From contig MKRJ01000019.1 in the NCBI GenBank assembly GCA_001896885.1, forward strand, positions 124,001 to 188,000: a stretch of 64,000 nt of DNA, read 5' to 3'. Every line of letters begins with the position of its first letter. Positions within the stretch are counted from its first letter, which is position 1. Shown here one piece after another: positions 8,505 to 18,616 of this stretch. A program made the position numbers and the translations under genes. This DNA comes from Rhizobiales bacterium 65-79 (GTDB taxonomy: Bacteria; Pseudomonadota; Alphaproteobacteria; Rhizobiales; Rhizobiaceae). The notes beneath the pieces are model-generated. The model was not told where the DNA came from. It saw only the letters and a list, made by a program, of their open reading frames with translations, and searched no databases.

Positions 8505-8797
8505 AGCTGAGGGTTACGCCACCGGCGGTCGCCGACATAGATGAAATTCTCTCCTACATTCGTCGGGATTCGCCGGTAACAGCCGACAAGGTCGGCGCCC
8601 GTATCAACGCCCTCATGAATGGCTTGGCTGAACACCCCGATATTGGCCGTCAAACGAACCGGAAACCGATCAGGTACATCAATACTCATCCCTATCCCTA
8701 TCTGATTTTCTACCGGCGCATGGCCGTTGAGGTTCAGGTGATTGCCGTCCGACACGGCGCCCGCAACCCGAAATCCATGCCGGCCCGACCTCGCTGA
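8501..8797 (+). CDS. ParE/RelE superfamily toxin
   Basis: 98-residue basic protein with the ParE/RelE fold pattern: the start LRVTPPAVADIDEILSYI, the middle LAEHPDIGRQTN and the end YPYLIFYRRMAVEVQVIAVRHGAR. Members either poison gyrase or cut mRNA on the ribosome. GTG start at 8501 overlaps the antitoxin stop by four bases, giving translational coupling. The C-terminal HGAR motif favours the ParE-type branch. Its end is only 19 bp before the next metabolic gene, so the module may share that gene's transcript. Confidence 0.87.
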   Translation: MKLRVTPPAVADIDEILSYIRRDSPVTADKVGARINALMNGLAEHPDIGRQTNRKPIRYINTHPYPYLIFYRRMAVEVQVIAVRHGARNPKSMPARPR

Positions 8798-8816
8798 TCT
8801 CCCCAGAGTGCATGCC

Positions 8817-10871
8817 ATGCCGTCCAACATAGCCTCCGATCCCCTTCTCCAGCCCTTCCGGCTCAAGCACCTGACGCTCAGGAACCGGCTGATGTCGACG
8901 GCGCACGAGCCGGCCTATTCCGAGGACGGCATGCCGAAGGAGCGCTACCGGCGCTACCATGCCGAGAAGGCGAAGGGCGGCATCGCGCTCACCATGACCG
9001 CCGGCTCGGCCATCGTCTCCCGCGACAGCCCCGCAGCCTTCGGCAATCTGCACGCCTATGACGACGCCATCGTGCCGTGGCTGAAGGAACTCGCCGACGA
9101 GTGCCACGGTCACGGCGCGGCGGTGATGATCCAGATCACCCATCTCGGCCGCCGGACCAACTGGAACAAGGCCGACTGGCTGCCGGTGCTCTCCGCCTCG
9201 CCGGTCCGCGAACCGGCCCACCGCTCCTTTCCCAAACAGGCGGAGGACTGGGATATCGAGCGCATCGTCGCCGACTATGCGGCAGCGGCCCAGCGGATGC
9301 AGGCTGCCGGCCTGGACGGCATCGAGTTCGAAGCCTACGGCCACCTGATGGATGCCTTCTGGTCGCCGGCAACCAACCGGCGCGACGATGCCTTCGGCGG
9401 CAGCCTCGATAACCGGCTCCGATTCGCCTTCATGGTCATCGATGCCGTGCGCAAGGCCGTCGGCGAGAAGTTCCTTGTCGGCGTGCGCATGGTCGCCGAC
9501 GAGGATTGGGACAAGGGCCTGTCGCGGGCCCAGGGCGTCGAGATCGCCCAGCGTTTCGCCCGTTCCGGCAAGGTCGATTTCCTCAACATCATCCGCGGCC
9601 ATATCGAGACCGACGCGGCGCTCGCCGACGTCATCCCGATCGCCGGCATGCGGTCCGCCCCGCATCTCGAGTTCGTCGGCGAGGTCCGCGCGGCCACCAA
9701 GTTCCCGGTCTTCCATGCCGCCCGAATTTCGGATGTCGCCACTGCCCGGCACGCGGTCGCGACCGGCAAGCTCGACATGGTCGGCATGACCCGTCCGCAC
9801 ATCGCCGATCCCTACATCGCGGCCAAGGTCGCGGCCGGCGAGGAACACCGCATCCGTCCCTGCGTCGGCGCCACCTACTGCCTCGACCGCATCTACGAAG
9901 GCGGCGAGGCGCTTTGCATTCATAACGCGGCGACCGGGCGCGAGGCGACGATCCCGCACATCATTTCGCGTTCGGACGGACCGCTGAAGAAGGTGGTCGT
10001 CGTCGGCGCCGGCCCGGCCGGGCTGGAGATGGCGCGCGCCGCGGCCGAGCGCGGCCATCTTGTTTCCGTTCTGGAAGCCGCGCCGCAGGCGGGCGGACAG
10101 ATACGGCTCGCGGCACAGAACCCGCGCCGCCGCGAACTGATCGGCATCGTCGACTGGCGGCTTTCGGAACTGGAGCGGCTCGGCGTCCCCATCCGCTATG
10201 ATTGCTGGGCCGAGGTGGAAGACGTGACGGCGGAGGAACCGGACATCGTCGTGATCGCCACGGGAGGCCTGCCCCAATCGCCGCCGCTCGACGCGGGCGA
10301 CGATCTCGTCACCACGAGCTGGGACGTCATTTCAGGCGCGGTCAAGCCGGCCGAGACGGTGCTGGTCTATGACGACAGTGGCGGCCACCAGGGCATGACC
10401 GCGGCCGAGCTTGCGGCGATCGCCGGCTCGGATGTCGAGATGGTCTCGCCGGAGCGCTTCTTCGCGCCGGAAATGGGCGGCATGAACCATGTGCCCTACA
10501 TGCGCGAATTCCATCGCCGCGGCGTGCGCGTCACCATCAACACGCGGCTGAAGGCGATCCGCCGCGACGGCAACAAGCTGGTCGCGACCCTCGGCTCCGA
10601 TTTCGCGCCCGAATGGAGCGAGGAGCGCCGCGTCGACCAGGTTGTCGCCGAGCACGGAACCGCCGCGAATGACGAGCTCTATCACGCGCTGAAACCGCGC
10701 TCTTCCAACGGCGGCGCGGTCGACTACGAGGCGCTCGTCAAGGGCGGCAATGTCTTCCCCGCCCGCAATCCGGAGGGCCGTTTCGCTCTCGTCAGGATCG
10801 GCGACGCGGTCGCCTCGCGCAACATCCATGCCGCCATCTATGACGGCATCCGCTACGCCTTGAGGTTCTGA
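8817..10871 (+). CDS. NADH:flavin oxidoreductase of the DgcA/trimethylamine-dehydrogenase type
   Basis: 684 residues. The N-terminal half is an old-yellow-enzyme (FMN) TIM barrel (PFRLKHLTLRNRLMSTAH; AAQRMQAAGLDGIEFEAYGHLMDAFWSPATNRR; MTRPHIADP). The C-terminal half is a pyridine-nucleotide/FAD domain with VVVVGAGPAGLEMARAAAERG. The iron-sulfur segment reads RPCVGATYC then LC: Cys349, Cys355 and Cys367 are present, but the position of the second ligand of the trimethylamine dehydrogenase pattern (CxxCxxC) is Ala352. This layout fits demethylases of dimethylglycine or N-methylproline (DgcA-like). ATG 8817 is the natural start; an upstream in-frame extension overlaps the toxin gene. It probably works with the MttB-family gene upstream. 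Confidence 0.85.
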   Translation: MPSNIASDPLLQPFRLKHLTLRNRLMSTAHEPAYSEDGMPKERYRRYHAEKAKGGIALTMTAGSAIVSRDSPAAFGNLHAYDDAIVPWLKELADECHGHGAAVMIQITHLGRRTNWNKADWLPVLSASPVREPAHRSFPKQAEDWDIERIVADYAAAAQRMQAAGLDGIEFEAYGHLMDAFWSPATNRRDDAFGGSLDNRLRFAFMVIDAVRKAVGEKFLVGVRMVADEDWDKGLSRAQGVEIAQRFARSGKVDFLNIIRGHIETDAALADVIPIAGMRSAPHLEFVGEVRAATKFPVFHAARISDVATARHAVATGKLDMVGMTRPHIADPYIAAKVAAGEEHRIRPCVGATYCLDRIYEGGEALCIHNAATGREATIPHIISRSDGPLKKVVVVGAGPAGLEMARAAAERGHLVSVLEAAPQAGGQIRLAAQNPRRRELIGIVDWRLSELERLGVPIRYDCWAEVEDVTAEEPDIVVIATGGLPQSPPLDAGDDLVTTSWDVISGAVKPAETVLVYDDSGGHQGMTAAELAAIAGSDVEMVSPERFFAPEMGGMNHVPYMREFHRRGVRVTINTRLKAIRRDGNKLVATLGSDFAPEWSEERRVDQVVAEHGTAANDELYHALKPRSSNGGAVDYEALVKGGNVFPARNPEGRFALVRIGDAVASRNIHAAIYDGIRYALRF

Positions 10872-11045
10872 CCGCAAGCCGTTGAACGTTTTATCCTATC
10901 CGCAGGCGAAAGAGCCCGCGTCGAGCGCCGGCGGCCTCGACAGAAAGTCGCCGCGGGAGTATCGACGGAGCGCGGCTGATTGGCCTTGTCCTGCCGCCGC
11001 CGTTTCCGGCGTCGGCGACAAAGGCAGGCTCGGCGAGGAGGTCAG

Positions 11046-12044
11046 ATGCTCATTTCCCAGATAGCGGCCCCGGACGGCAGGACGGTGGTGGTCGTGCGCG
11101 AAGGCGGCGAGACGCGTGCAGTCAGGGGCGCCGAAAGTGTCTATGAACTGGCGACCGAAGCGGCGCGCGCCGGCAGGCCGCTCGCAGCACGGATAGCCGA
11201 ACTCGGCATCGGCGATGCCGTCGACCTCGAAGCCGCCTATCGCGAAGGCCGGATGCTCCTACCTGTCGTGCATCCCGACCTCGCCCACATGCATGTCACA
11301 GGCACGGGCCTTACCCATCTGGGCTCCGCCGCGACACGCGACGCCATGCACACGGCCGCCAAGCAGAAGGAGGAAGCCCTCACCGATTCCATGAAGATGT
11401 TCCGAATGGGCATCGAAGGCGGCAAGCCCGTCGCCGGCGAGATCGGCGTCCAGCCGGAATGGTTCTACAAGGGCAACGGCACGATCGCCACGGCTCCCGG
11501 CGCACCGCTTCTATCGCCTGATTTCGCGCTCGACGGCGGCGAGGAGCCGGAGATCGCCGGCATCTACATCATCGGCGACGGCGGCACGCCTTTCCGCATC
11601 GGCTTCGCGCTCTCCAACGAATTTTCCGACCACGTCACCGAGCGCCAGAATTATCTCTACCTCGCCCATTCCAAGCTCCGCCCGGCCTCCTTCGGCCCGG
11701 AGATCCTGGTCGGCGAATTGCCGGCCGACATAAGGGGCGCTTCGCGCATCCGTCGCGACGGCAAGGTGCTGTGGGAAAAGCCCTTCCTCTCCGGCGAAGG
11801 CAACATGTCCCACACCATCGGCAATCTGGAGCATCATCACTTCAAGTACGGCCTGTTCCGGCAGCCGGGCGACCTGCATGTCCACATGTTCGGCACCGCG
11901 ACACTTTCCTTCGCCGACAATATCCGCGTCGAGCCCGGCGACTTGATGGAGATCGAGGCGCCGGGCTTCGGCCTGCCGCTCAGGAATCCGCTGGCGGTCG
12001 CGGCGCCGGCCGGACCGGGCGCGGTCCGGGTTCGGATGCTCTGA
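11046..12044 (+). CDS. AraD1/GguC family protein (FAH superfamily)
   Basis: 332-residue protein of the AraD1 family, in the fumarylacetoacetate-hydrolase superfamily. AraD1-type proteins are linked to 2-keto-3-deoxy-pentonate dehydration in the non-phosphorylating arabinose/galactose route, and GguC occurs beside galactose transporters in Agrobacterium. Visible family stretches are THLGSAATRDAMH, GVQPEWFYKGNG, GYIIGDGGTPFRIGFALSNEFSDH-like wording and the acidic EPEIAGIY loop. The ATG at 11046 has GAGGAGG just upstream. It is followed by a galactose-dehydrogenase-like gene and faces a sugar ABC operon, which fits oxidation of a hexose or pentose. Confidence 0.85.
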   Translation: MLISQIAAPDGRTVVVVREGGETRAVRGAESVYELATEAARAGRPLAARIAELGIGDAVDLEAAYREGRMLLPVVHPDLAHMHVTGTGLTHLGSAATRDAMHTAAKQKEEALTDSMKMFRMGIEGGKPVAGEIGVQPEWFYKGNGTIATAPGAPLLSPDFALDGGEEPEIAGIYIIGDGGTPFRIGFALSNEFSDHVTERQNYLYLAHSKLRPASFGPEILVGELPADIRGASRIRRDGKVLWEKPFLSGEGNMSHTIGNLEHHHFKYGLFRQPGDLHVHMFGTATLSFADNIRVEPGDLMEIEAPGFGLPLRNPLAVAAPAGPGAVRVRML

Positions 12045-12050
12045 AATGCG

Positions 12051-12125
12051 GCAGTAGGCAATAGGCAATAGGAAAGCAGGCCATTCAGCCTCCCCTCATT
12101 CCGATTGCCGATTGCCGATTGCCGA
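12051..12125. repeat. Short tandem GGCAATAGG / GCCGATT repeats
   Basis: Gap between two sugar genes. It holds GGCAATA units at 12051-12072 and about three tandem GCCGATT units at 12101-12125. The same sequence style recurs at 63381-63442, so it is a dispersed simple repeat. The second block overlaps the ribosome-binding region of the next gene. Confidence 0.6.
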
Positions 12126-12136
12126 GAAAGAAACCC

Positions 12137-13069
12137 ATGACCACCGCACCTTACAACATCGCGCTCGTCGGCGTCGGCAAGATCGCGCACGACCAGCACG
12201 TGCCCTCGATCGCCGGCAATCCGGATTTCGAGCTTGCCGCGACGGTCAGCCGGCACGGCTCGGTCGAGGGCATCGAAGCCTATACCGACCTTTCCGAAAT
12301 GCTCGCGAAGCGGCCGGATATCGAAGCGGTCGCACTCTGCATGCCGCCGCAGGCGCGCTACCGTTATGCGGCCGAGGCGCTGGCGGCGCGTCGTCACGTG
12401 CTTCTGGAAAAGCCGCCTGGCGCGACGCTGAGCGAGGTCCATGACCTCGAGCGATTGGCGGCAAGGACGGGGTGCTCGCTCTTCGCCACCTGGCACTCGC
12501 GCTTCGCCGTTTCCGTGCCCGCGGCGAAGGCCTGGCTCGCCAGCCGGAAGGTGACGCGACTGGCGATCACCTGGAAGGAGGATGTCCGCCGCTGGCATCC
12601 GGGCCAAGAATGGATATGGGAGCCGGGTGGGCTCGGCGTTTTCGACCCCGGCATCAACGCGCTGTCGATCCTGACGGAGATCCATCCCGGCCCGCTGCAC
12701 CTCGCATCGGCCGATCTTTCCTTCCCGGAGAACCGCGGCACGCCGATCGCCGCCTCGCTGCGCTTCGCCGATCCGGAAGGCGCGGAGGTGACCGCCGCGT
12801 TCGACTGGCGGCAGGAAGGCCCGCAGACCTGGGATATCGAGGTCGAGACCGGGACAGGCAGGCTGAAGCTTTCCCGCGGCGGCGCCGAACTCGCCATCGA
12901 CGGCAGGACCGTCGAACAGGCGGCCGACCGCGAATATGCCGGCATCTACCGCCGCTTCGCCGAACTGATCCGTACCGGCAGGAGCGACGTCGACCTCTCG
13001 CCGATGATCCACGTCGCCGACGCGTTTACGCTCGGCCGGCGGATTGTCGTCGAACCGTTCGAGTTCTGA
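12137..13069 (+). CDS. Gfo/Idh/MocA family oxidoreductase, D-galactose 1-dehydrogenase-like
   Basis: 310 residues. The N-terminus NIALVGVGKIAHDQHVPSI is the NAD(P)-binding motif in the form seen in rhizobial D-galactose 1-dehydrogenases. LLEKPPGATLSE is the EKP motif with the catalytic lysine, and EPGGLGVFDPGINAL is the substrate-binding loop with the conserved aspartate. It would oxidise an aldose at C1 to a lactone. Placement directly after an AraD1/GguC gene supports a non-phosphorylating galactose/arabinose route. ATG 12137 is taken because the motif begins six residues later. The gene converges with the GntR-ABC operon. Confidence 0.85.
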   Translation: MTTAPYNIALVGVGKIAHDQHVPSIAGNPDFELAATVSRHGSVEGIEAYTDLSEMLAKRPDIEAVALCMPPQARYRYAAEALAARRHVLLEKPPGATLSEVHDLERLAARTGCSLFATWHSRFAVSVPAAKAWLASRKVTRLAITWKEDVRRWHPGQEWIWEPGGLGVFDPGINALSILTEIHPGPLHLASADLSFPENRGTPIAASLRFADPEGAEVTAAFDWRQEGPQTWDIEVETGTGRLKLSRGGAELAIDGRTVEQAADREYAGIYRRFAELIRTGRSDVDLSPMIHVADAFTLGRRIVVEPFEF

Positions 13070-13110
13070 GGCGATCGAGTTTCCCACCCTTGGGGGAGGT
13101 AAGCCAGCGC

Positions 13111-13893
13111 TTACGGAAATAGGTGCGTCCTGATCATGGCGATGGTCGGCTCGCTGGTTTCGCCGAGAGAGGCCCAGCCGTCCTCGATCACCGTCGTCAT
13201 CGCGTCGGCAGCCGCCTTCGGGTCGCGCGCCCGGATGGCGTCTGTGATGGCGCAATGGTGACGATGGCTGCGATGCAGCGTTTCCAGGCTGTCGCTCGGC
13301 GCGCTCAGCCGGAAGGCAGCGGCGAGCGCCGCGCCGATCAGCGCGCCGATCGAGCGCATCATGAGGTTGCCCGAAGCGTCGAGCACGAGAAGGTGGAAGG
13401 ACAGGTCGGCATCGGTGAAGCGCTGCCGGTCGAACCCGGCATTCAGCATGCCGGTCGTCATCCGCTCCATGCGGGCGAGATGATCCTCCGTCCGCCGCAG
13501 CGCGGCAAGCGCCGCCGCCGTCGGCTCGATCGCTTGGCGCATCTCGAACAGCCGGCCGATGAAGCGCCGGTCGACGCCGACTTCGAGCTGCCAGCCGAGC
13601 AGTTCCTCGTCGAGGAAGTTCCAGCTTTCCTCGCTGCGCACCCAGTAGCCGACCTTGGTGCGGGCGGCGACCATGCCCTTCGCTTCCAGCGTCTTCAGCG
13701 CCTCGCGCAGGGAGGTGTTGGAGACGCCGAAACGCCGCATCAGCACGTCCTTGCCGGGCAGCGTCTGCCCTACCGGAAACTCGCCGGCCACGATGCCGAT
13801 GCCGAGCCCCCTGAGCGCGGCCGCGAAGGCGCCGCGCGGCATCGGCCGGCGATCCTCCGGCGCCGAAACTATGCGCTCTGCGACCGACTTCAT
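13111..13893 (-). CDS. GntR (FadR subfamily) transcriptional regulator
   Basis: 260 residues: an N-terminal winged helix (VGQTLPGKDVLMRRFGVSNTSLREALKTLEAKGMV, about residues 38-75) and a C-terminal FCD helical ligand domain with RFTDADLSFHLLVLDASGN and HRHHCAITDAI, whose Asp/His residues usually bind a metal. It is the last gene of a minus-strand unit binding protein - ATPase - permease - regulator, 48 bp after the permease. It is a good candidate for the protein that binds the 30-bp palindrome at 17634-17663 ahead of that unit, with a sugar acid or lactone as effector (inference). Confidence 0.9.
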   Translation of the reverse strand: MKSVAERIVSAPEDRRPMPRGAFAAALRGLGIGIVAGEFPVGQTLPGKDVLMRRFGVSNTSLREALKTLEAKGMVAARTKVGYWVRSEESWNFLDEELLGWQLEVGVDRRFIGRLFEMRQAIEPTAAALAALRRTEDHLARMERMTTGMLNAGFDRQRFTDADLSFHLLVLDASGNLMMRSIGALIGAALAAAFRLSAPSDSLETLHRSHRHHCAITDAIRARDPKAAADAMTTVIEDGWASLGETSEPTIAMIRTHLFP

Positions 13894-13941
13894 TTTCCTG
13901 TGCCGCCCTCCCCCGGGCCTACCCGACCTCAGCCCGATCTT

Positions 13942-14946
13942 CTATTCGGCAGCCTGCGCCTTGTCGCCTGTCGCGAGCGCGCCGCGCGCACGTGCCGCGG
14001 CCCTCTGGTTGCGGTATTTGACCAGTTGCTGGTCCGCCAGCACGCCGATGAGAATGACCGCGCCCATGACCGCGAAATTGAGCGAACTCGGGATGCCCAG
14101 AAGGTTGACGAGGTTCTGCAGGACCTGCAGCAGCATCGTGCCGAGCACGATGCCGAACACCGAACCCTCGCCGCCGCGCAGCGAGCACCCGCCGAGCACG
14201 GCGGCGGCGATGGCGTAGAGTTCGTAGAAGGTCCCGTGCGACGCCGGCGAGATCGAGCGCGTGTACATGGCGAAATAGATGGACGACAGGCCGGAGAGCG
14301 CGCCGAGGATGATGTAGGTTGCGGCGATCACCCGCTCGCTCTTGATGCCCGAATAGCGGGCGGCCTCCTCGTTGCGGCCGACCGCGAAGAGATGGCGGCC
14401 GAAGACCGAGCGGTGCAGAACGACGCCCATGACGATCGCGATCAGCACGAAGACGACGAAGGTGAGCGGCACGCCGTGGACTCGGCCCGTCGTCAGCCAT
14501 TCGAGCGACGGAAAGCTCTGTCCGAACGCAAAGCCGGCCGTGGCGTCGTCCGTGTACCAGCGCGCGATGCCGCGGTAGAGCAGGAGGCCGCAGAGCGTGA
14601 CGATGAAGGGCTGCATCTTCAGCTTGGTGATGAGGAAGCCGTGGATACAGCCGAGCCCGGTGCCGGCAAGCACGATGACGATGACCGCCAGCGCCCAGTT
14701 CATCTGGTAGGTCGTCAGAAGGTCGATGAAGATGACGCCGAGCAGCGCCAGCATCGAGCCCACGGAAAGGTCGATGCCGCTGGTGATGATGACGAAGCCC
14801 TGGCCGATGGAAATCAGGCCGAAGAGCCCGACGAGGTTCGCCGTGTTCGAAAGGTTTATCGGCGAGATGAAGCGCGGATTGAGGAACGCGACGATGCCGG
14901 CGACGACGATCAGGAGGATGAGAAGACCGAGGTCCTTTTTCAGCAT
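13942..14946 (-). CDS. Sugar ABC transporter permease (RbsC-like)
   Basis: 334-residue inner-membrane permease of the ribose/xylose/galactose class (BPD_transp_2). It has eight or more hydrophobic segments and the family stretch IGQGFVIITSGIDLSVGSMLAL, then FIVTLCGLLLYRG and AVLGGCSLRGGEGSVFG near the end. The ATG at 14946 has GAAGGA upstream; a longer frame runs into the ATPase gene and is not used. It pairs with itself or as a homodimer with the tandem ATPase upstream to import a monosaccharide. Confidence 0.92.
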   Translation of the reverse strand: MLKKDLGLLILLIVVAGIVAFLNPRFISPINLSNTANLVGLFGLISIGQGFVIITSGIDLSVGSMLALLGVIFIDLLTTYQMNWALAVIVIVLAGTGLGCIHGFLITKLKMQPFIVTLCGLLLYRGIARWYTDDATAGFAFGQSFPSLEWLTTGRVHGVPLTFVVFVLIAIVMGVVLHRSVFGRHLFAVGRNEEAARYSGIKSERVIAATYIILGALSGLSSIYFAMYTRSISPASHGTFYELYAIAAAVLGGCSLRGGEGSVFGIVLGTMLLQVLQNLVNLLGIPSSLNFAVMGAVILIGVLADQQLVKYRNQRAAARARGALATGDKAQAAE

Positions 14947-14956
14947 GGGGAATCCT

Positions 14957-16477
<1,521 letters not shown>

Positions 16478-16551
16478 GTCACTTGCCCTCCCGGCGCGAG
16501 GAACCGGCCGAACCGGCGGAATTTCCACCGGCCCGGCGAGTTCATGCAGGA

Positions 16552-17502
16552 TTAGCCCTTGCCCTGCATCTTGGCGAGTTCCTTGGCGTATTCGTCCACA
16601 CTCGACTTGTCGACGACCTTGGTCGGGATGATGATAAGCCCGTCCTTCGGGATGAACGACTTGTCGCCGCCCAGGATCTTGGCCATGTCCTTCATGCCCT
16701 CGTAGCCCCACAGGAAAGGCTGCTGGACCACGGTGCCGGCCACCGTGCCCTCCTTGATGCCGCCGAGCGTGATCGGATCGTCATCGAAGCCGGTGACGGT
16801 GATCTTGCCGAGCTGCCCGGCTTCCTTGAGCGCCTGGTAGATCTGCGGGATGTTGTAGGAATAGATGCCGAGCATGCAGTTCACTTCAGGGTGCGCCGTC
16901 AGCGTATCCTCGACATTGCGCTTGGCACGCGCCATGTCGATGTCGTCGGCGCGCACGTCCACGATATCGATCTTGGTGCCCTTGATGACGTCCTTGATGC
17001 CCTGGATGCGCTCCTTCGCGTTGTCGGCGCCGGGCAGGCCGACGAAGGCCATGCACTTGCCGCCTTTCGGCAGCGCCTTCTTCAGGATCTCGCCGACCTG
17101 CTTGCCGGCGGCGACGTTGCTCGACCCGATATAAGCGACCCGGCCGCTCTTCGCCGCGTCGCTATCGGTGGTGAGAAGCAGGGTCTGCTTGGCGATCTTG
17201 GCGAGCGCGTCGGTCTCCGTCTTCGGATCGACGGCGCTGACCATGATGCCGGAGACGCCGGCAGCCACGAGGTCGTCCATCAGCCGTTCCTGGATGGCGG
17301 CCGAGGATTGCGACGGGTACTTGAACTGCATCACGTAGTTCGGAAGCTCGGAATTCGCCTTCTTCACGCCGGCCTCTGCCGCCTTCCAGAAGTCGGACGC
17401 GCCGTTTGCGACGAAGACGAGCGTCTTCTTGTCCGCCGCGTGGCCGGCGACGGACGACAGGGCGAGAGCGACGGCCGCTCCCATCAGGGCGATACGTTTC
17501 AT
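16552..17502 (-). CDS. Sugar-binding periplasmic protein (RbsB/type I)
   Basis: 316 residues. Sec signal peptide MKRIALMGAAVALALSSVAGHA, then a type I periplasmic binding fold: TLVFVANGASDFWKAAEAGVKKA, IMVSAVDPKT, VTGFDDDPITLGGIKEG and VVQQPFLWGYEG. It binds a sugar in the periplasm and hands it to the permease encoded downstream. The ATG at 17502 has AAGGAGGA 5 bp upstream, a strong site that suits an abundant protein. First gene of the operon; the candidate operator lies 130 bp upstream. Confidence 0.93.
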   Translation of the reverse strand: MKRIALMGAAVALALSSVAGHAADKKTLVFVANGASDFWKAAEAGVKKANSELPNYVMQFKYPSQSSAAIQERLMDDLVAAGVSGIMVSAVDPKTETDALAKIAKQTLLLTTDSDAAKSGRVAYIGSSNVAAGKQVGEILKKALPKGGKCMAFVGLPGADNAKERIQGIKDVIKGTKIDIVDVRADDIDMARAKRNVEDTLTAHPEVNCMLGIYSYNIPQIYQALKEAGQLGKITVTGFDDDPITLGGIKEGTVAGTVVQQPFLWGYEGMKDMAKILGGDKSFIPKDGLIIIPTKVVDKSSVDEYAKELAKMQGKG

Positions 17503-17633
17503 ATTGTTCCTCCTTGCGCGACGGCTGCAGGACGCAGCCTGGCTCCTCCACGCGTTCGGCGATGGGGCAGCAGGCTCGGAGCCCGACTGCATGTCCCTCC
17601 AGATCGCGAGGCGCTGAACTAAGCACAGCCGAT

Positions 17634-17663
17634 TAATACGATCAATACAGATTGATATTATTA
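17634..17663. promoter_or_regulatory. 30-bp imperfect palindrome, candidate operator of the sugar ABC operon
   Basis: Reads TAATA-cg-ATCAAT-acag-ATTGAT-at-TATTA: 11 of 13 arm positions are complementary around a 4-bp centre. It is the most AT-rich stretch in the area, between the binding-protein start and minC. On the minus strand TTGATC within it, then 17 bp, then TTAGTT could serve as a promoter. Likely target of the GntR encoded at the end of the operon. Confidence 0.7.
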
Positions 17664-17837
17664 TTTATCGACGCCGATCGGCGTTCGCCTCACCCTTTGC
17701 CGCCCGGACGACGGCGACCGGGACACTTCTCCGCCACGTTGCGATTCCGTTAAAAAATGCCGGTCCCAGACGGCTCCGATTTACTTTCCGTTAACCAAAT
17801 CACGCATAGCGTTAACAAATCAGTAAGGAGCGTATCC

Positions 17838-18584
17838 GTGAACAGCATCGCACCGGTCCAGAACGCCCAGTCCGAGCCCGTCCAGAGGAAGCCGATCCGC
17901 TTCAACGCGCGCTCCTTCGTGACCTTCGCGCTGGCGCCCGAGGCGCCCTTGACGGAGTGGTTCGCCCGCCTCGACCAATGGACGGAGAACTCGCCCGGTT
18001 TCTTCGCCGGCCGGCCGGTGGTCCTGAACCTCAATCATTTCACGCTCGACGCCGAGGAGATCGGCGACCTTGTCGACGGGCTTGCCGACCGCGGTATCCG
18101 CGTCTTCGCGATCGAAGCGAAGGACGCCGAAGACCTCGGGCCGGACCTGCCCCCGCTCCTGACCGGCGCCCGGGCGATCCCCGTCGAGGAGCCGCAGCCG
18201 GCGCACCGGCCTGCGAACACCAACGAACAGGCGGAGCCCGCGCGTACGGTCGAGCAGAAGACGCTGATCATCGAGGCGCCGATCCGCTCGGGCCAATCGA
18301 TCTTCCACCCGCATGGCGACGTGATCGTGCTGGGCTCCGTCGGCTCGGGCTCGGAGATCATCGCCGGCGGCTCCGTGCACATCTACGGCACGCTGCGCGG
18401 TCGCGCCTTCGCCGGCGTCATGGGCAATCCGAACGCACGCATCTTCTGCCAGAAGAACGAGGCCGAGCTCCTGGCGGTGGACGGGTGGTATCGCACCGCC
18501 GACGACATGGAGCCGTCTTCGCGCGGCAGGGCGATCCAGGCCTTTCTGGACAATGAAGTGATCTGGGTCTCGGCCCTCGACTGA
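17838..18584 (+). CDS. minC: Septum site-determining protein MinC
   Basis: 248-residue inhibitor of FtsZ ring assembly. The N-terminal domain (RFNARSFVTFAL to about residue 90) contacts FtsZ. The C-terminal beta-helix shows the MinC signature HGDVIVLGSVGSGSEIIAGG then IYGTLRGRAFAGVMGN, which binds MinD and dimerises. The GTG at 17838 follows AAGGAG with 7 bp spacing; an in-frame ATG at 17757 lacks a ribosome site and adds an unrelated leader. It is the first gene of minC-minD-minE, 32 bp before minD. Confidence 0.96.
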   Translation: MNSIAPVQNAQSEPVQRKPIRFNARSFVTFALAPEAPLTEWFARLDQWTENSPGFFAGRPVVLNLNHFTLDAEEIGDLVDGLADRGIRVFAIEAKDAEDLGPDLPPLLTGARAIPVEEPQPAHRPANTNEQAEPARTVEQKTLIIEAPIRSGQSIFHPHGDVIVLGSVGSGSEIIAGGSVHIYGTLRGRAFAGVMGNPNARIFCQKNEAELLAVDGWYRTADDMEPSSRGRAIQAFLDNEVIWVSALD

Positions 18585-18616
18585 ACGGCGTTCAACAACA
18601 GATGCGGAGAGAAAAC

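Noticed and set aside
12051-12125. Possible CRISPR-like tandem repeat
   Set aside because: Units are 7-10 bp without spacers of regular size, so it is a simple repeat.
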